From positions 23,705-87,704 of the forward strand of contig JAQWUY010000031.1 in assembly GCA_029250225.1 (NCBI GenBank): 64,000 nucleotides of DNA. The letters are read 5' to 3'. The position numbers and the translations under genes are program-made. Positions 25,536 to 34,637 of this stretch are shown in pieces. The DNA is from Alphaproteobacteria bacterium (GTDB lineage: Bacteria; Pseudomonadota; Alphaproteobacteria; JAQWUY01). The first letter of the stretch is position 1. Each line of letters begins with the position of its first letter. The notes under the pieces were generated by a model that worked only from the letters and a program-made list of their open reading frames with translations, made no database searches and was not told where the DNA came from.

Positions 25536-25672
25536 AAAAAAAGTCTGATTTACCTGTAAAAACATGTCCTGTTTGTTGTCGTGAGTTTAGATGGCGTAAA
25601 AAATGGGAAAAAATTTGGGATGAAGTTAAATATTGTTCTAAAAAATGTAGAGATAATAAAGATAGGAAATAA
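25532..25672 (+). CDS. DUF2256 small zinc-ribbon-like protein
   Basis: A 46-residue protein easily missed because of its length. It starts at the ATG overlapping the photolyase stop (ATGA). It reads KSDLPVKTCPVCCREFRWRK, then KWEKIWDEVKYCSKKCRDN, the complete DUF2256 pattern with CPxC and CxxxC pairs that probably bind zinc. Position 5 of the usual CPxCG is Cys instead of Gly. DUF2256 proteins are regularly found next to FeS-type photolyases; function unknown. Confidence 0.88.
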   Translation: MKKKSDLPVKTCPVCCREFRWRKKWEKIWDEVKYCSKKCRDNKDRK

Positions 25673-25673
25673 T

Positions 25674-26051
25674 ATGATTACAATATTTTATGATGGGAAA
25701 TGTGGTTTGTGTGCAAAGGAAATTAATTATTATCGTAGGATCGCTCCCGTAGGTATTTTTAATTGGCAAGATATCACAGAATCTGATGATGAACTTAAAA
25801 AAGAAGGAATTTCTTTGTCTGAGGGTTTAAGATTACTGCACGCCAAAGATAACCAAGGCCGTATTCATATAGGTGTTGATGCTTTCATTCTTATATGGAA
25901 GCAATTAAAGTGGTGGCGTAATTTAGCATTTTTTGTTGGATTACCTATCATATATCAAGTCGCAGATTTTTTATATCGCTATTTTGCTAATTGGCGATTT
26001 AAAAGATTAAAACATTGTCAATTAGCAAAGAAAGAAGATGGTAAGAAATGA
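25674..26051 (+). CDS. DUF393 (DCC family) thiol-disulfide oxidoreductase-like protein
   Basis: A 125-residue protein starting at the ATG at 25674, one base after the DUF2256 stop and behind AGGAA. The DxDGxCxxC-type signature is MITIFYDGKCGLCAKEINYY, with FNWQDI and GVDAFILIWKQLKWWR as further family segments. DCC proteins are predicted thiol redox proteins with a thioredoxin-like fold. The frame runs further upstream but that part overlaps DUF2256 and is not conserved. It belongs to the light-response operon. Confidence 0.88.
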   Translation: MITIFYDGKCGLCAKEINYYRRIAPVGIFNWQDITESDDELKKEGISLSEGLRLLHAKDNQGRIHIGVDAFILIWKQLKWWRNLAFFVGLPIIYQVADFLYRYFANWRFKRLKHCQLAKKEDGKK

Positions 26052-26065
26052 AAAGGAGATGGAAA

Positions 26066-26638
26066 ATGATTGCTTTAATTATCGGAATCGTTCTTATAGG
26101 AACAGTTGCTATGGGTCCTATGATGAGTAATGTGGAAACACCTAAATACAATTTGGTTCAATCTGATAGTAATATTGATATTAGGAAATATGAATCTATC
26201 ATAGTTGCAGAAGTAAATATTGATGTAAAAAACGAAGATGCTCTTGCGGAAGGGTTTCGTTTGTTAGCTGATTATATATTCGGAAATAATGCAACTAAAA
26301 AAGATATTGCTATGACGGCTCCAGTACTCAAACAATTAAATGGTGACACTTGGAATATTAGCTTTGTTATGCCTTCGGAATATAAAATGGATTCATTACC
26401 TAAGCCGTTAAATGACCGTGTAAAACTTAAAAGGATTAGAGCCAAAAAATTTGTAGTAATTGCATTCTCTGGTAGGAATTCTGATTATAATTTAGAGCAA
26501 CACGAAGAAAAGTTAATGAAATATATCAAATCTAATAATTTATCGGTAACTGGTTCTCCAAAATATGCTTTTTATAACCCGCCTTGGACATTACCATTTA
26601 TGCGTCGTAATGAAATTATGTTTGAAATTCGATATTAA
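26066..26638 (+). CDS. SOUL family heme-binding protein
   Basis: A 190-residue protein. AAGGAG at 26053-26058 is 7 bases before the ATG at 26066, so I prefer that to the ATG at 26048, which overlaps the DCC stop. An N-terminal membrane anchor (IALIIGIVLIGTVAMGPMM) precedes the SOUL domain: NIDIRKYESIIVAEV, ALAEGFRLLADYIFGNN, DIAMTAPVL, FVMPSEYKM and YNPPWTLPFMRRNEIMFEI. SOUL proteins bind heme or tetrapyrroles. It is last in the operon with the photolyase, in line with a role in photo-oxidative stress, which is inference. Confidence 0.9.
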   Translation: MIALIIGIVLIGTVAMGPMMSNVETPKYNLVQSDSNIDIRKYESIIVAEVNIDVKNEDALAEGFRLLADYIFGNNATKKDIAMTAPVLKQLNGDTWNISFVMPSEYKMDSLPKPLNDRVKLKRIRAKKFVVIAFSGRNSDYNLEQHEEKLMKYIKSNNLSVTGSPKYAFYNPPWTLPFMRRNEIMFEIRY

Positions 26639-26652
26639 TAAACAAGGAATAA

Positions 26653-26827
26653 ACCGAATATATTACATCTTTTGATGTTGCCGATGGTTGCGGGGTTACC
26701 GCTACGGAAAAAGATTATACTTTTCTAATTAGTGTTGTAAATAGGCGATCTTTACTTATGATGTTAAAGATAAAACAATCAAAGAAATAGATAGCCTATT
26801 CACAATAATGCAACAATTTATTGGGCT
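26653..26827 (+). pseudogene. Possible frameshifted gene remnant
   Basis: Two short open stretches in different frames both read like real protein. From 26653: TEYITSFDVADGCGVTATEK then DYTFLISVVNR. From about 26755 in another frame: AIFTYDVKDKTIKEIDSLFT. They meet near 26752, with stop codons just outside the junction in each frame. This suggests a small gene broken by an indel and lacking its start. I recognise no family. It could be chance in such a short stretch. Confidence 0.3.
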
Positions 26828-28023
26828 TTTGATACACTTGTTTTAAAATTTGGTTTTCTACGATTTTGACTAGAATATTTTTTCTTTTTAAATTTGAAAT
26901 TTCTACTAGTTTTAATGTCGTTGTCATTTTTACTTCTTTTAGTCGGATCTATTAATCTTTCTATCGCATTCCACTTGCCTCTATCACTTGGGGCAACTAA
27001 GTTTAATGCTTTACCTTCTTTTCCAGCGCGGGCTGTTCTTCCGATTCTGTGAATATAATCTTCTGGACACTGTGGTAAATCGTAATTTATAACAAGTTTA
27101 ATATGAGGTATATCTAGTCCTCTTGCGGCAACATCAGTAGCAACAAGTACATTATATTTTTTATTTCTAAAATCTTTTATAACTCTTTCTCGTTTACTTT
27201 GTTTTAAATCACCGTGGATTGATTGTGAGCTTTGTCCTTGCTGACTTAATTTCTTAGCAAGTCTATCAGCACCAAATTTAGTTTTAACAAAAATTATAAC
27301 TGTTTCTTTCTTGTCTACTAAGGTGTTTAATAGTGTGTCATATTTTTCAGAATCATTTACTTTAACCATTCTTTGTTCAATATTTTCAGCTATTGCACAG
27401 TTTGAGGCAACAGATATACGAGCAGGATTATTCAAATACTGTTCTGCTATTTTTGTTATCTTGTGTGGTAAAGTAGCTGAAAATAGCAATGTTTGCCTTG
27501 TTTTAGGCATATATTCTATTATTTCTTTTATTTGAATACTGAAACCCATATCTAACATACGGTCTGTTTCATCAAGTACTAAGAAATTTGTTTTACTTAA
27601 TTTCAAGCTTTTACGGTTTAAATGGTCGTTAATTCGACCTGGTGTTCCAATAACCAATCTCGGGTTGTTTCTCAACTGTTGAAATTGTCTAGGCATTGCT
27701 TCACCACCAATTAATAGTGCTGTTTTGATTTTTGAATTTTTACCTAACATAGCTTGCATTTGATCCATTACTTGTTTCGCAAGTTCTCTTGTAGGGGTCA
27801 TAACCAATGCATTAGAGTCTTTATTTGATAATAATTCTGCTATCATTGGTATTCCAAAGGCTGCTGTTTTACCAGTTCCTGTTTGTGCAGAACCTAATAC
27901 ATCTTGACCTTTTAAGGCAACAGGTATTGTTTGCGTTTGTATTGGTGTTGGTTCGTTAAATCCTATATGCTTTAATGTGTGGGTTAAAGATTCAGGCAGG
28001 TTCATTTCTAGAAATGTTTTCAT
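26818..28023 (-). CDS. rhlE: DEAD-box RNA helicase, RhlE type, with DETD in motif II
   Basis: A 401-residue helicase with all motifs: GFNEPTPIQTQTIP (Q), SAQTGTGKTAAF (I), TPTRELAKQ (Ia), GTPGR, VLDETDRMLDMGF (II), SATLP (III), IIFVKTK (IV), VATDVAARGLDI (V) and HRIGRTARAG (VI). A basic C-terminal tail follows. Motif II reads DETD rather than DEAD. RhlE-type helicases remodel rRNA and mRNA structures during ribosome assembly and cold growth. The ATG at 28023 follows AGGAAA. It is divergent from mltB. Confidence 0.93.
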   Translation of the reverse strand: MKTFLEMNLPESLTHTLKHIGFNEPTPIQTQTIPVALKGQDVLGSAQTGTGKTAAFGIPMIAELLSNKDSNALVMTPTRELAKQVMDQMQAMLGKNSKIKTALLIGGEAMPRQFQQLRNNPRLVIGTPGRINDHLNRKSLKLSKTNFLVLDETDRMLDMGFSIQIKEIIEYMPKTRQTLLFSATLPHKITKIAEQYLNNPARISVASNCAIAENIEQRMVKVNDSEKYDTLLNTLVDKKETVIIFVKTKFGADRLAKKLSQQGQSSQSIHGDLKQSKRERVIKDFRNKKYNVLVATDVAARGLDIPHIKLVINYDLPQCPEDYIHRIGRTARAGKEGKALNLVAPSDRGKWNAIERLIDPTKRSKNDNDIKTSRNFKFKKKKYSSQNRRKPNFKTSVSKAQ

Positions 28024-28208
28024 TTTGTATTTCCTATTTGTTTTATAAGTTAGATCTTACTAAAACAAAGAAAAATACTGATTTTCATTTTCGCAAGAAA
28101 GATAATAATTGAAAGGTATTAATACATGATTTTTTTATAAAAAGCAAGTTAATAAAATAATATAAGCTTTTATATTGTTTTTTACGCTACATAGTATATA
28201 GTATTTAT

Positions 28209-29438
28209 ATGCTTAAATATAAATTTATTTGCAACATAACATTATGTTTAATATTTTCTTGCTTTGGTTTTGCTAATGCACAATACAAAGATAATTTTTC
28301 CAATCCAATATCATTTGAACAATGGAAAAATGATTTCGGTAAAATAGCAGAGTCAAAAGGTGTAAAAAAAACAATATTAAACAAATATTTCTATGAGATA
28401 GAAAGATTACCTAAAGTAATAGTTTATGATCGTAGGCAACCAGAATTTTCAAGAACTTTTGGACAATATATAAAATCTGCATTATCCGAGACAAGACGCT
28501 CGCGAGCAAAACAGATGTATAAAAAACATAAGTTTGAACTTGATAAAATTGCTAGTAAATATGGTGTACAGCCTAGATTTATTGTAGCTTTTTGGGGCTT
28601 GGAAACAAATTTTGGCAGACATACCGGTAAAATGGATATAATTCGTTCTCTTGCCACTCTATCGCACGATTTACGCCGTAGCGAATTTTTCTCTAACGAA
28701 TTAATATTAGCATTGAAAATAATTCAATATGGACATGTTGACGGGAATCAGTTTTATGGTTCTTGGGCTGGTGCTTTTGGGCAAACACAGTTTATGCCAT
28801 CTACATTTACTGCTTATGCTGTTGATGGCGATGATGACGGTGTAAAAGATTTATGGGGTTCATTTGATGACATATTTTCTAGTTCTGCAAATTTTTTAAA
28901 TAAAGTTGGTTGGAAAAAAGGCGAGACTTGGGGAAGACAAGTTAAAATAATTAATGATGATTTTGATTGGTCTGTGACAGGGCATAAAACATTAAAAACT
29001 TTAAAACAATGGTCTAAGCTAGGTGTTGTTAAATACGACGGTTCAAAGCTTGATACTTCGTTTAATGGAAAAGCTTCACTTATTATTCCTGCTGGGGCGA
29101 AAGGGCCTAAGTTTTTAGTCTATAATAATTTCCGTCGTATATTAAATTGGAATAATTCTGATTTTTATGCATTGGCTGTTGGTTTGTTGTCTGATGATAT
29201 TATAGGAATCAACGGTATGAATTGGGTTCCACCTAAAAATGAAAAATCGATTTCAAGGAATGATTATAAATTTGTACAAAAAGTTTTAAAATCTTATGGA
29301 TATTATAATAGCAAAATTGATGGTGTATTTGCTAGTGGTTCTAAGCATTCATTAAAATTATATCAAAAAAAGCACAATTTACCGGCTGATGGTCATTTGT
29401 CGAACGAAGTTCTTAAATATATTAAGGACAATAAATAA
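28209..29438 (+). CDS. mltB: Lytic murein transglycosylase B with peptidoglycan-binding domain
   Basis: A 409-residue protein with a signal peptide ending ...FGFANA before QY. The MltB catalytic domain has FIVAFWGLETNFGRHTGKMD (catalytic Glu), GSWAGAFGQTQFMPSTF and AVDGDDDGVKDLW. The last 60 residues are a PG_binding_1 domain (VQKVLKSYGYYNSKIDGVFA). It cleaves peptidoglycan glycan strands in the periplasm. rlpA begins immediately after its stop codon, so the two are one transcript. Confidence 0.95.
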   Translation: MLKYKFICNITLCLIFSCFGFANAQYKDNFSNPISFEQWKNDFGKIAESKGVKKTILNKYFYEIERLPKVIVYDRRQPEFSRTFGQYIKSALSETRRSRAKQMYKKHKFELDKIASKYGVQPRFIVAFWGLETNFGRHTGKMDIIRSLATLSHDLRRSEFFSNELILALKIIQYGHVDGNQFYGSWAGAFGQTQFMPSTFTAYAVDGDDDGVKDLWGSFDDIFSSSANFLNKVGWKKGETWGRQVKIINDDFDWSVTGHKTLKTLKQWSKLGVVKYDGSKLDTSFNGKASLIIPAGAKGPKFLVYNNFRRILNWNNSDFYALAVGLLSDDIIGINGMNWVPPKNEKSISRNDYKFVQKVLKSYGYYNSKIDGVFASGSKHSLKLYQKKHNLPADGHLSNEVLKYIKDNK

Positions 29439-30284
29439 ATGCGTTTTATATCTTTAATTTTTGTCCTACTTGTTATGACTGGTTGTGGAGGTAATGCTAT
29501 TGTAGGCTCTATTGTGCAATCCCCATCTATTGCAGGAATTGGAAAAACACAATTTGAAATGGATAATGGAACACATTATAAAATAGGTAATAAATATTTT
29601 ATTGATGGTAAGGCATACTACCCACGAGAAGATTATAATTATGTAGAAGAGGGCATCGCATCTTGGTATGGCCCTAATTTTCATGCAAAACCAACCGCAA
29701 ACGGTGGGGTTTTTGATATGAATAAGTTTACCGCAGCACATAGAATTCTGCCTTTGCCTAGTGTTGTAAGGGTTACAAATTTAAAAAATGGACGCTCAAT
29801 GATTGTAAAGGTAAATGATCGTGGCCCATATGCAAAAGATAGAATAATTGATTTATCTAGAGCAACTGCAAACAGGTTAGGTATAATCAAAGAAGGAACC
29901 GCTTTTGTAAGAGTTGAAGTATTAAAAGATGAATCAATTAATTTCAAGCAGGCAATGTTAACAAAAAATTCAGAACCAAAACTTGACCACAGTCTTAGAT
30001 ATGTTGATGTAGCGGAAATGAAAAAAACTAAGGGCAATAATTTTGCATCTGGAATATATATACAGGCTGGGGTTTTTGGCAATTATAACAATGCTTTAAA
30101 TCTTGCAAATAGAGTAAAAAGTTTCGGCGATAAAGGTAAAACAAAACTTCATAAAATCAACAAAATCGACGGAACTACAATTTATGCTGTGAGGATCGGT
30201 CCGTTACAAAATTCAAATAAAGCAAGACAAACATTAAATAATTTGTTAGAAAATAATATAGAAGCATTAATAAAATTATTATAG
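29439..30284 (+). CDS. rlpA: Septal ring lytic transglycosylase RlpA (lipoprotein with SPOR domain)
   Basis: A 281-residue lipoprotein; the lipobox is MTGC with Cys16. The double-psi beta-barrel domain reads GIASWYGPNFHAKPTANGG, FTAAHRILPLPSVVRVTN and VKVNDRGPYAKDRIIDLS with the catalytic Asp. The C-terminal SPOR domain (YIQAGVFGNYNNALNLANRV) binds denuded septal glycan. RlpA helps separate daughter cells. It lies between mltB and the D,D-carboxypeptidase gene, so three cell-wall enzymes are made together. Confidence 0.93.
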   Translation: MRFISLIFVLLVMTGCGGNAIVGSIVQSPSIAGIGKTQFEMDNGTHYKIGNKYFIDGKAYYPREDYNYVEEGIASWYGPNFHAKPTANGGVFDMNKFTAAHRILPLPSVVRVTNLKNGRSMIVKVNDRGPYAKDRIIDLSRATANRLGIIKEGTAFVRVEVLKDESINFKQAMLTKNSEPKLDHSLRYVDVAEMKKTKGNNFASGIYIQAGVFGNYNNALNLANRVKSFGDKGKTKLHKINKIDGTTIYAVRIGPLQNSNKARQTLNNLLENNIEALIKLL

Positions 30285-30291
30285 GAATATT

Positions 30292-31407
30292 ATGAAAAAA
30301 TTAAAATTTATCTGGTTATTTTTAATACTGTCATTTAGTAATGCATTTGCATTAACAAGCGCTCCTCAGGCTATTGTTTATGATATGCAAAGTAAACAAG
30401 TACTGTTTGAGAAAGATTCTTCACGCAGAATGTATCCAGCATCGATGACAAAAATTATGACGGCATATATTGTTTTAGATTCTATTAAAACCGGCAATAT
30501 TACAATGAATACTAAATTCAGAATTTCTAGTAAATCCTCGAAAAAAGGGGGGTCAAGAATGTTTATACGACAAGGCTCTTCGGTATCTGTAAAAAATTTA
30601 ATGTACGGTTTGATAATTCAATCTGGAAATGATGCTGCAATTGCACTTGCCGAAGGAATATCAGGCACAGAAGAAAGTTTTGCTAGATTAATGAATTCAT
30701 ATGCTAAAAGATTAGGAATGAATAATACAAATTTTGTTAATGCAACGGGTTGGCCGGACAAAAAACATTATACAACTAGTAAAGATTTAGTTAAATTATC
30801 AGTAAGATTAATTCATGATTTTCCGGAATATTATCATATATGGGCAATAAAAAGCTTTACATATAACAATATAAAACAATTTAATCGCAATCCATTATTA
30901 TATAAAAATATTGGTGCAGATGGTTTGAAAACTGGTCACACAGAAATATCGGGTTACGGATTAGTTGGTTCAGTTAAAAGAAATGATCGTCGTTTGATAA
31001 TAGTTCTTAATGGAATGAGATCAAAGCATGAAAGGTCAAGAGAATCACTTAACATAGCTCAGGAATTTTTATTTAATTATGAAAATAAAAAAGTTCTAAA
31101 AGCCGGACAAGTTCTAGGCAAAATTCCAGTTCATCTTGGAAATGTCCAAGAAGTACCGATTGTAAGTAAAGATGATTTAATTGTCTCTACCAAAGTAAAT
31201 TCACCTGATTTTGTTCAAACAAAGTTAGTTTATCAATCTCCTTTAATTGCTCCTGTTAAAAAAGGTCAACAAATTGGTATAATAAAAGTAATGCAAAATG
31301 GTCAAAAAGATAAAGTTATACCTGTTTATGCTGGTACTGATGCGGGTAAAATGGGATTGTTCAAGCGTATGATATATAATGTCAAAAATTTTATAATGGG
31401 TAGCTAA
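30292..31407 (+). CDS. dacC: D-alanyl-D-alanine carboxypeptidase (PBP5/6 family)
   Basis: A 371-residue protein with a signal peptide (KFIWLFLILSFSNAFA). The active-site triad motifs are YPASMTKIMTAY (SxxK), IQSGNDAAIALAEG (SxN) and GADGLKTGHTEISGYGL (KTG). A C-terminal PBP5-type beta domain and a last amphipathic stretch (FKRMIYNVKNFIM) for membrane attachment follow. It trims the terminal D-Ala of murein pentapeptides. It lies 7 bases after rlpA and 3 bases before tmk. Confidence 0.93.
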   Translation: MKKLKFIWLFLILSFSNAFALTSAPQAIVYDMQSKQVLFEKDSSRRMYPASMTKIMTAYIVLDSIKTGNITMNTKFRISSKSSKKGGSRMFIRQGSSVSVKNLMYGLIIQSGNDAAIALAEGISGTEESFARLMNSYAKRLGMNNTNFVNATGWPDKKHYTTSKDLVKLSVRLIHDFPEYYHIWAIKSFTYNNIKQFNRNPLLYKNIGADGLKTGHTEISGYGLVGSVKRNDRRLIIVLNGMRSKHERSRESLNIAQEFLFNYENKKVLKAGQVLGKIPVHLGNVQEVPIVSKDDLIVSTKVNSPDFVQTKLVYQSPLIAPVKKGQQIGIIKVMQNGQKDKVIPVYAGTDAGKMGLFKRMIYNVKNFIMGS

Positions 31408-31410
31408 TTA

Positions 31411-32046
31411 ATGGATCCAATTAAACATAAAAATTTTATAACTTTCGAAGGTGGCGAAGGGGCTGGTAAAACTACACAAATAAAGAATTTAGCTGATTTT
31501 TTTATAAGTTTAGGCAAAGAGGTTATTATTACCAGAGAACCTGGTGGAACGCCGGTTGCAGAAATGCTTAGAGATATAATAGTGAAAAATCACAAGCAAA
31601 ATATATCTCCAAAGACGGAGTTAGCTATTATTATATCAGCTAGATTAAATCATCTGGAAAACTTAATTATACCGGCACTTGAACAGGGGAAGATAGTTTT
31701 GTCTGATCGTTATATTGATTCAACATATGTTTATCAGGGGATATGTCAAGGATTGGGAATTGATTACATTAATGAATTACATTCTAAAATATTAGAAGAT
31801 AAATTTATATTACCTAATAAAACATTTTATATTGATATCGATGTTGAAACTGGATTATCCCGTTCTTCTGGGGGTGATAAAGGCGAAGATAGATTCGAAA
31901 GCAAAGGAATTCAATTCCATCAAAAGATAAGAGATGGATTTTTAAAAATAAGCAAAAATGATGATAGAATTATAACTGTTAATAGCTCCCAAGAGATAGA
32001 AAAAGTTAAACAAAATATCTTAGAACACGCTAAGGATTTAGTATAA
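31411..32046 (+). CDS. tmk: Thymidylate kinase
   Basis: A 211-residue kinase. The P loop is FEGGEGAGKTTQIKNL, the DR motif is LSDRYIDSTYVYQG, and the lid is SRSSGGDKGEDRFE. It phosphorylates dTMP to dTDP. The stop overlaps the holB start (TAATG); the tmk-holB-metG-tatD order is standard in alphaproteobacteria. Confidence 0.95.
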   Translation: MDPIKHKNFITFEGGEGAGKTTQIKNLADFFISLGKEVIITREPGGTPVAEMLRDIIVKNHKQNISPKTELAIIISARLNHLENLIIPALEQGKIVLSDRYIDSTYVYQGICQGLGIDYINELHSKILEDKFILPNKTFYIDIDVETGLSRSSGGDKGEDRFESKGIQFHQKIRDGFLKISKNDDRIITVNSSQEIEKVKQNILEHAKDLV

Positions 32047-33095
32047 TGGAAGATATTTCTATATCAATAATTCCAAAGTTGTTAGGACACGAAGAACAAG
32101 AAAAGAATTTTTTACATTCGTTTAGAAATAATCGTTTGCCTCACGCTTTTCTTGTTACTGGGCAAAAAGGAATTGGTAAATGTGGCCTTGCTGTTAGAAT
32201 AGCTGTATTTTTATTAAGTGATGCAAATGCTTACAATAATTCTGAAAATCTATATTTTGAACAACAAAGTTCGTTGGTAAAGCAAATAAAAAACAATTCA
32301 CACCCAGATTTTTCTTATCTTTATTTTGGTATGAATTCTTTAACAAAACCTTACAAGCCAATGAATGTTATATCAGTTGAGCATATTCGCCAAGCAATGA
32401 ATTTAAATAATCACACGACTATATCAAATACATCTAGGGTAATTATTATTGATGATGCTGAAACTATGAATAGGCAGGCTCAAAATGCACTTTTAAAAAC
32501 ACTAGAAGAGCCAAATCCAAATACATACATAATACTTTGCACTAGCAAGCCAAATTCTTTATTACCCACAATCCGTTCTAGGTGTTGTTCATATAACTTA
32601 AAGCCTATAAATGATGAAAAAATACAAGAGTATTTAGAGCAAAAATATGCAGATTTAAGTAGTGATGAGTTAAAAGCTTATATTAAGCTAGCTAATGGTT
32701 CAATAGGTGTTGTTGATAACCTGATAAAAAATAAAGCATTAAACATATATAATATAATTGTTGATGCTATAAAAAATGGTAATGAACAAATATACACATT
32801 AATAAATGCAATTTCAGGCATTAAAAATAAAAACAATTTTCAATTATTTTTGTTGTTATTTGATAATTTTACATATCGTTGCTTTAAGGCAAATTCAAAT
32901 AATTTAGGTTTTGAATGTATTATTAAAGGCGAAGAACAAGCATACGAAAAAATTAAACAAAAATATAACGGTTTAAAAATGATTGATTGGATTAATCAAG
33001 CAAAACAAAATATAAATGATGTGCAGGCTCCTGTTTACTTAGATTTAAAATCTGTTATACTCACCTTGTTTTTATCACTACAAGAAAATAACTAA
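32046..33095 (+). CDS. holB: DNA polymerase III subunit delta'
   Basis: A 349-residue AAA+ clamp-loader subunit. The degenerate P loop is TGQKGIGKCGLAVRIA, where Cys replaces the usual Ser/Thr-adjacent residue. RVIIIDDAETMNRQAQNALL and LLKTLEEPNPNTYIILCTS with PTIRSRC are the other AAA+ parts. Delta' is a stator in the clamp loader and in E. coli does not bind ATP, so a relaxed P loop is acceptable. Nine bases separate it from metG. Confidence 0.93.
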   Translation: MEDISISIIPKLLGHEEQEKNFLHSFRNNRLPHAFLVTGQKGIGKCGLAVRIAVFLLSDANAYNNSENLYFEQQSSLVKQIKNNSHPDFSYLYFGMNSLTKPYKPMNVISVEHIRQAMNLNNHTTISNTSRVIIIDDAETMNRQAQNALLKTLEEPNPNTYIILCTSKPNSLLPTIRSRCCSYNLKPINDEKIQEYLEQKYADLSSDELKAYIKLANGSIGVVDNLIKNKALNIYNIIVDAIKNGNEQIYTLINAISGIKNKNNFQLFLLLFDNFTYRCFKANSNNLGFECIIKGEEQAYEKIKQKYNGLKMIDWINQAKQNINDVQAPVYLDLKSVILTLFLSLQENN

Positions 33096-33104
33096 GGATT
33101 AATT

Positions 33105-34637
33105 ATGAATAATTATTATATCACTACGCCTATTTATTATGTTAATGACAAGCCACATATTGGACATGCATATACTTCACTTGCGTGTGATATCTTAGCT
33201 AGATTCAAAAGGTTAGACGGATTTGATGTACATTTTTTAACTGGGACAGATGAACACGGTCAAAAAGTTGAAAAATCTGCACAAGCAAAAAACATTAATC
33301 CACAAGAATTCACAGACAATGTTTCGCAAAATTTCCGTGATTTAGCTGATTTAATGAATTTTAGTAATGACGATTTTATTCGTACTACGGAAAATCGCCA
33401 TAAACAAGCTTGTCAAAAATTATGGCAAGAGTTAGAAAAAAACGGACATATTTACTTAGATAAATATTCAGGTTGGTATTCAGTAAGAGATGAAGCTTAT
33501 TATACCGAAAGCGAATTAATCGATAAAGACGGTAAAAAACTTGCCCCAACAGGAGCGGAAGTTGAATGGGTAGAAGAAGAAAGCTACTTTTTTGATTTAT
33601 CAAAATGGCAAGATAAGTTATTAAAACTATATGATGAAAACCCTGATTTTATAGCGCCTAAATCTCGCCGTAACGAAGTAATTAGCTTTGTAAAAGATGG
33701 TTTAAAAGATTTATCTGTATCTCGCACTGCTTTTTCTTGGGGGGTAAAAGTTCCAAATAATGACAAGCATATTATGTATGTTTGGGTTGATGCCTTGACT
33801 AATTACCTTACAACACTTGGTTATCCTGATGAAAAAAACAAAAAGTTTGAAAAATATTGGGGTGCCGATTTACATATGGTCGGCAAAGATATTATTCGTT
33901 TCCACGCAGTTTATTGGCCGGCATTATTAATGGCATCTGGATTGGATTTGCCAAAACGAATATTTGCGCACGGTTGGTGGACAAACGAAGGTGAAAAAAT
34001 ATCGAAATCACTTGGAAATGTAATTGATCCGGTTGATTTAGTTGAAAAATATGGTCTTGATCAAACAAGGTATTTCTTGATGCGAGAGATATCTTTTGGT
34101 AACGATGGTGATTTTTCAAGACAAGCAATGATAAGTCGTACTAATTCAGATTTAGCAAATGATATTGGTAATTTTTGTCAAAGGTCATTATCAATGGTTT
34201 TTAAAAATTGTGAAAGTATTATACCTAATCCAAATCTAAATGATGGCGATAATGAAATTATTAATAATGCAAAACAATGTCTTGAAACAGTTAGGTTGAA
34301 CTTGGATAAACAAGAATTTAACAAAGCACTAGAATCTATATGGAAAATAGTAGGGCAGGCAAATAAATATGTTGATGATAATGCTCCTTGGGCATTAAAA
34401 AATACCGATTTAGATAGAATGGGAACTGTTTTATATACTTGCGGTGAATTAATACGAATATTCGGTATACTTTTACAGCCATTTATTCCAAACAGTGCAA
34501 GTAAAATGCTTGATTTAATTGCTATACCCGAAGAGCAAAGAACATTTAAAAATATAAATAATTCGTTACAAAGTGGTGTTAAAATTGACAAGCCACAAGT
34601 TATTTTCCCAAGATATGTGGAGCAAGATGATGGATAA
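33105..34637 (+). CDS. metG: Methionyl-tRNA synthetase
   Basis: A 510-residue class Ia synthetase. The HIGH motif is in YYVNDKPHIGHAYTSL and the KMSKS motif appears as KISKS in GEKISKSLGNVIDP. The zinc-knuckle cysteines are absent and there is no C-terminal tRNA-binding domain, giving the short type usual in alphaproteobacteria. It ends 8 bases inside the start of tatD. Confidence 0.96.
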   Translation: MNNYYITTPIYYVNDKPHIGHAYTSLACDILARFKRLDGFDVHFLTGTDEHGQKVEKSAQAKNINPQEFTDNVSQNFRDLADLMNFSNDDFIRTTENRHKQACQKLWQELEKNGHIYLDKYSGWYSVRDEAYYTESELIDKDGKKLAPTGAEVEWVEEESYFFDLSKWQDKLLKLYDENPDFIAPKSRRNEVISFVKDGLKDLSVSRTAFSWGVKVPNNDKHIMYVWVDALTNYLTTLGYPDEKNKKFEKYWGADLHMVGKDIIRFHAVYWPALLMASGLDLPKRIFAHGWWTNEGEKISKSLGNVIDPVDLVEKYGLDQTRYFLMREISFGNDGDFSRQAMISRTNSDLANDIGNFCQRSLSMVFKNCESIIPNPNLNDGDNEIINNAKQCLETVRLNLDKQEFNKALESIWKIVGQANKYVDDNAPWALKNTDLDRMGTVLYTCGELIRIFGILLQPFIPNSASKMLDLIAIPEEQRTFKNINNSLQSGVKIDKPQVIFPRYVEQDDG

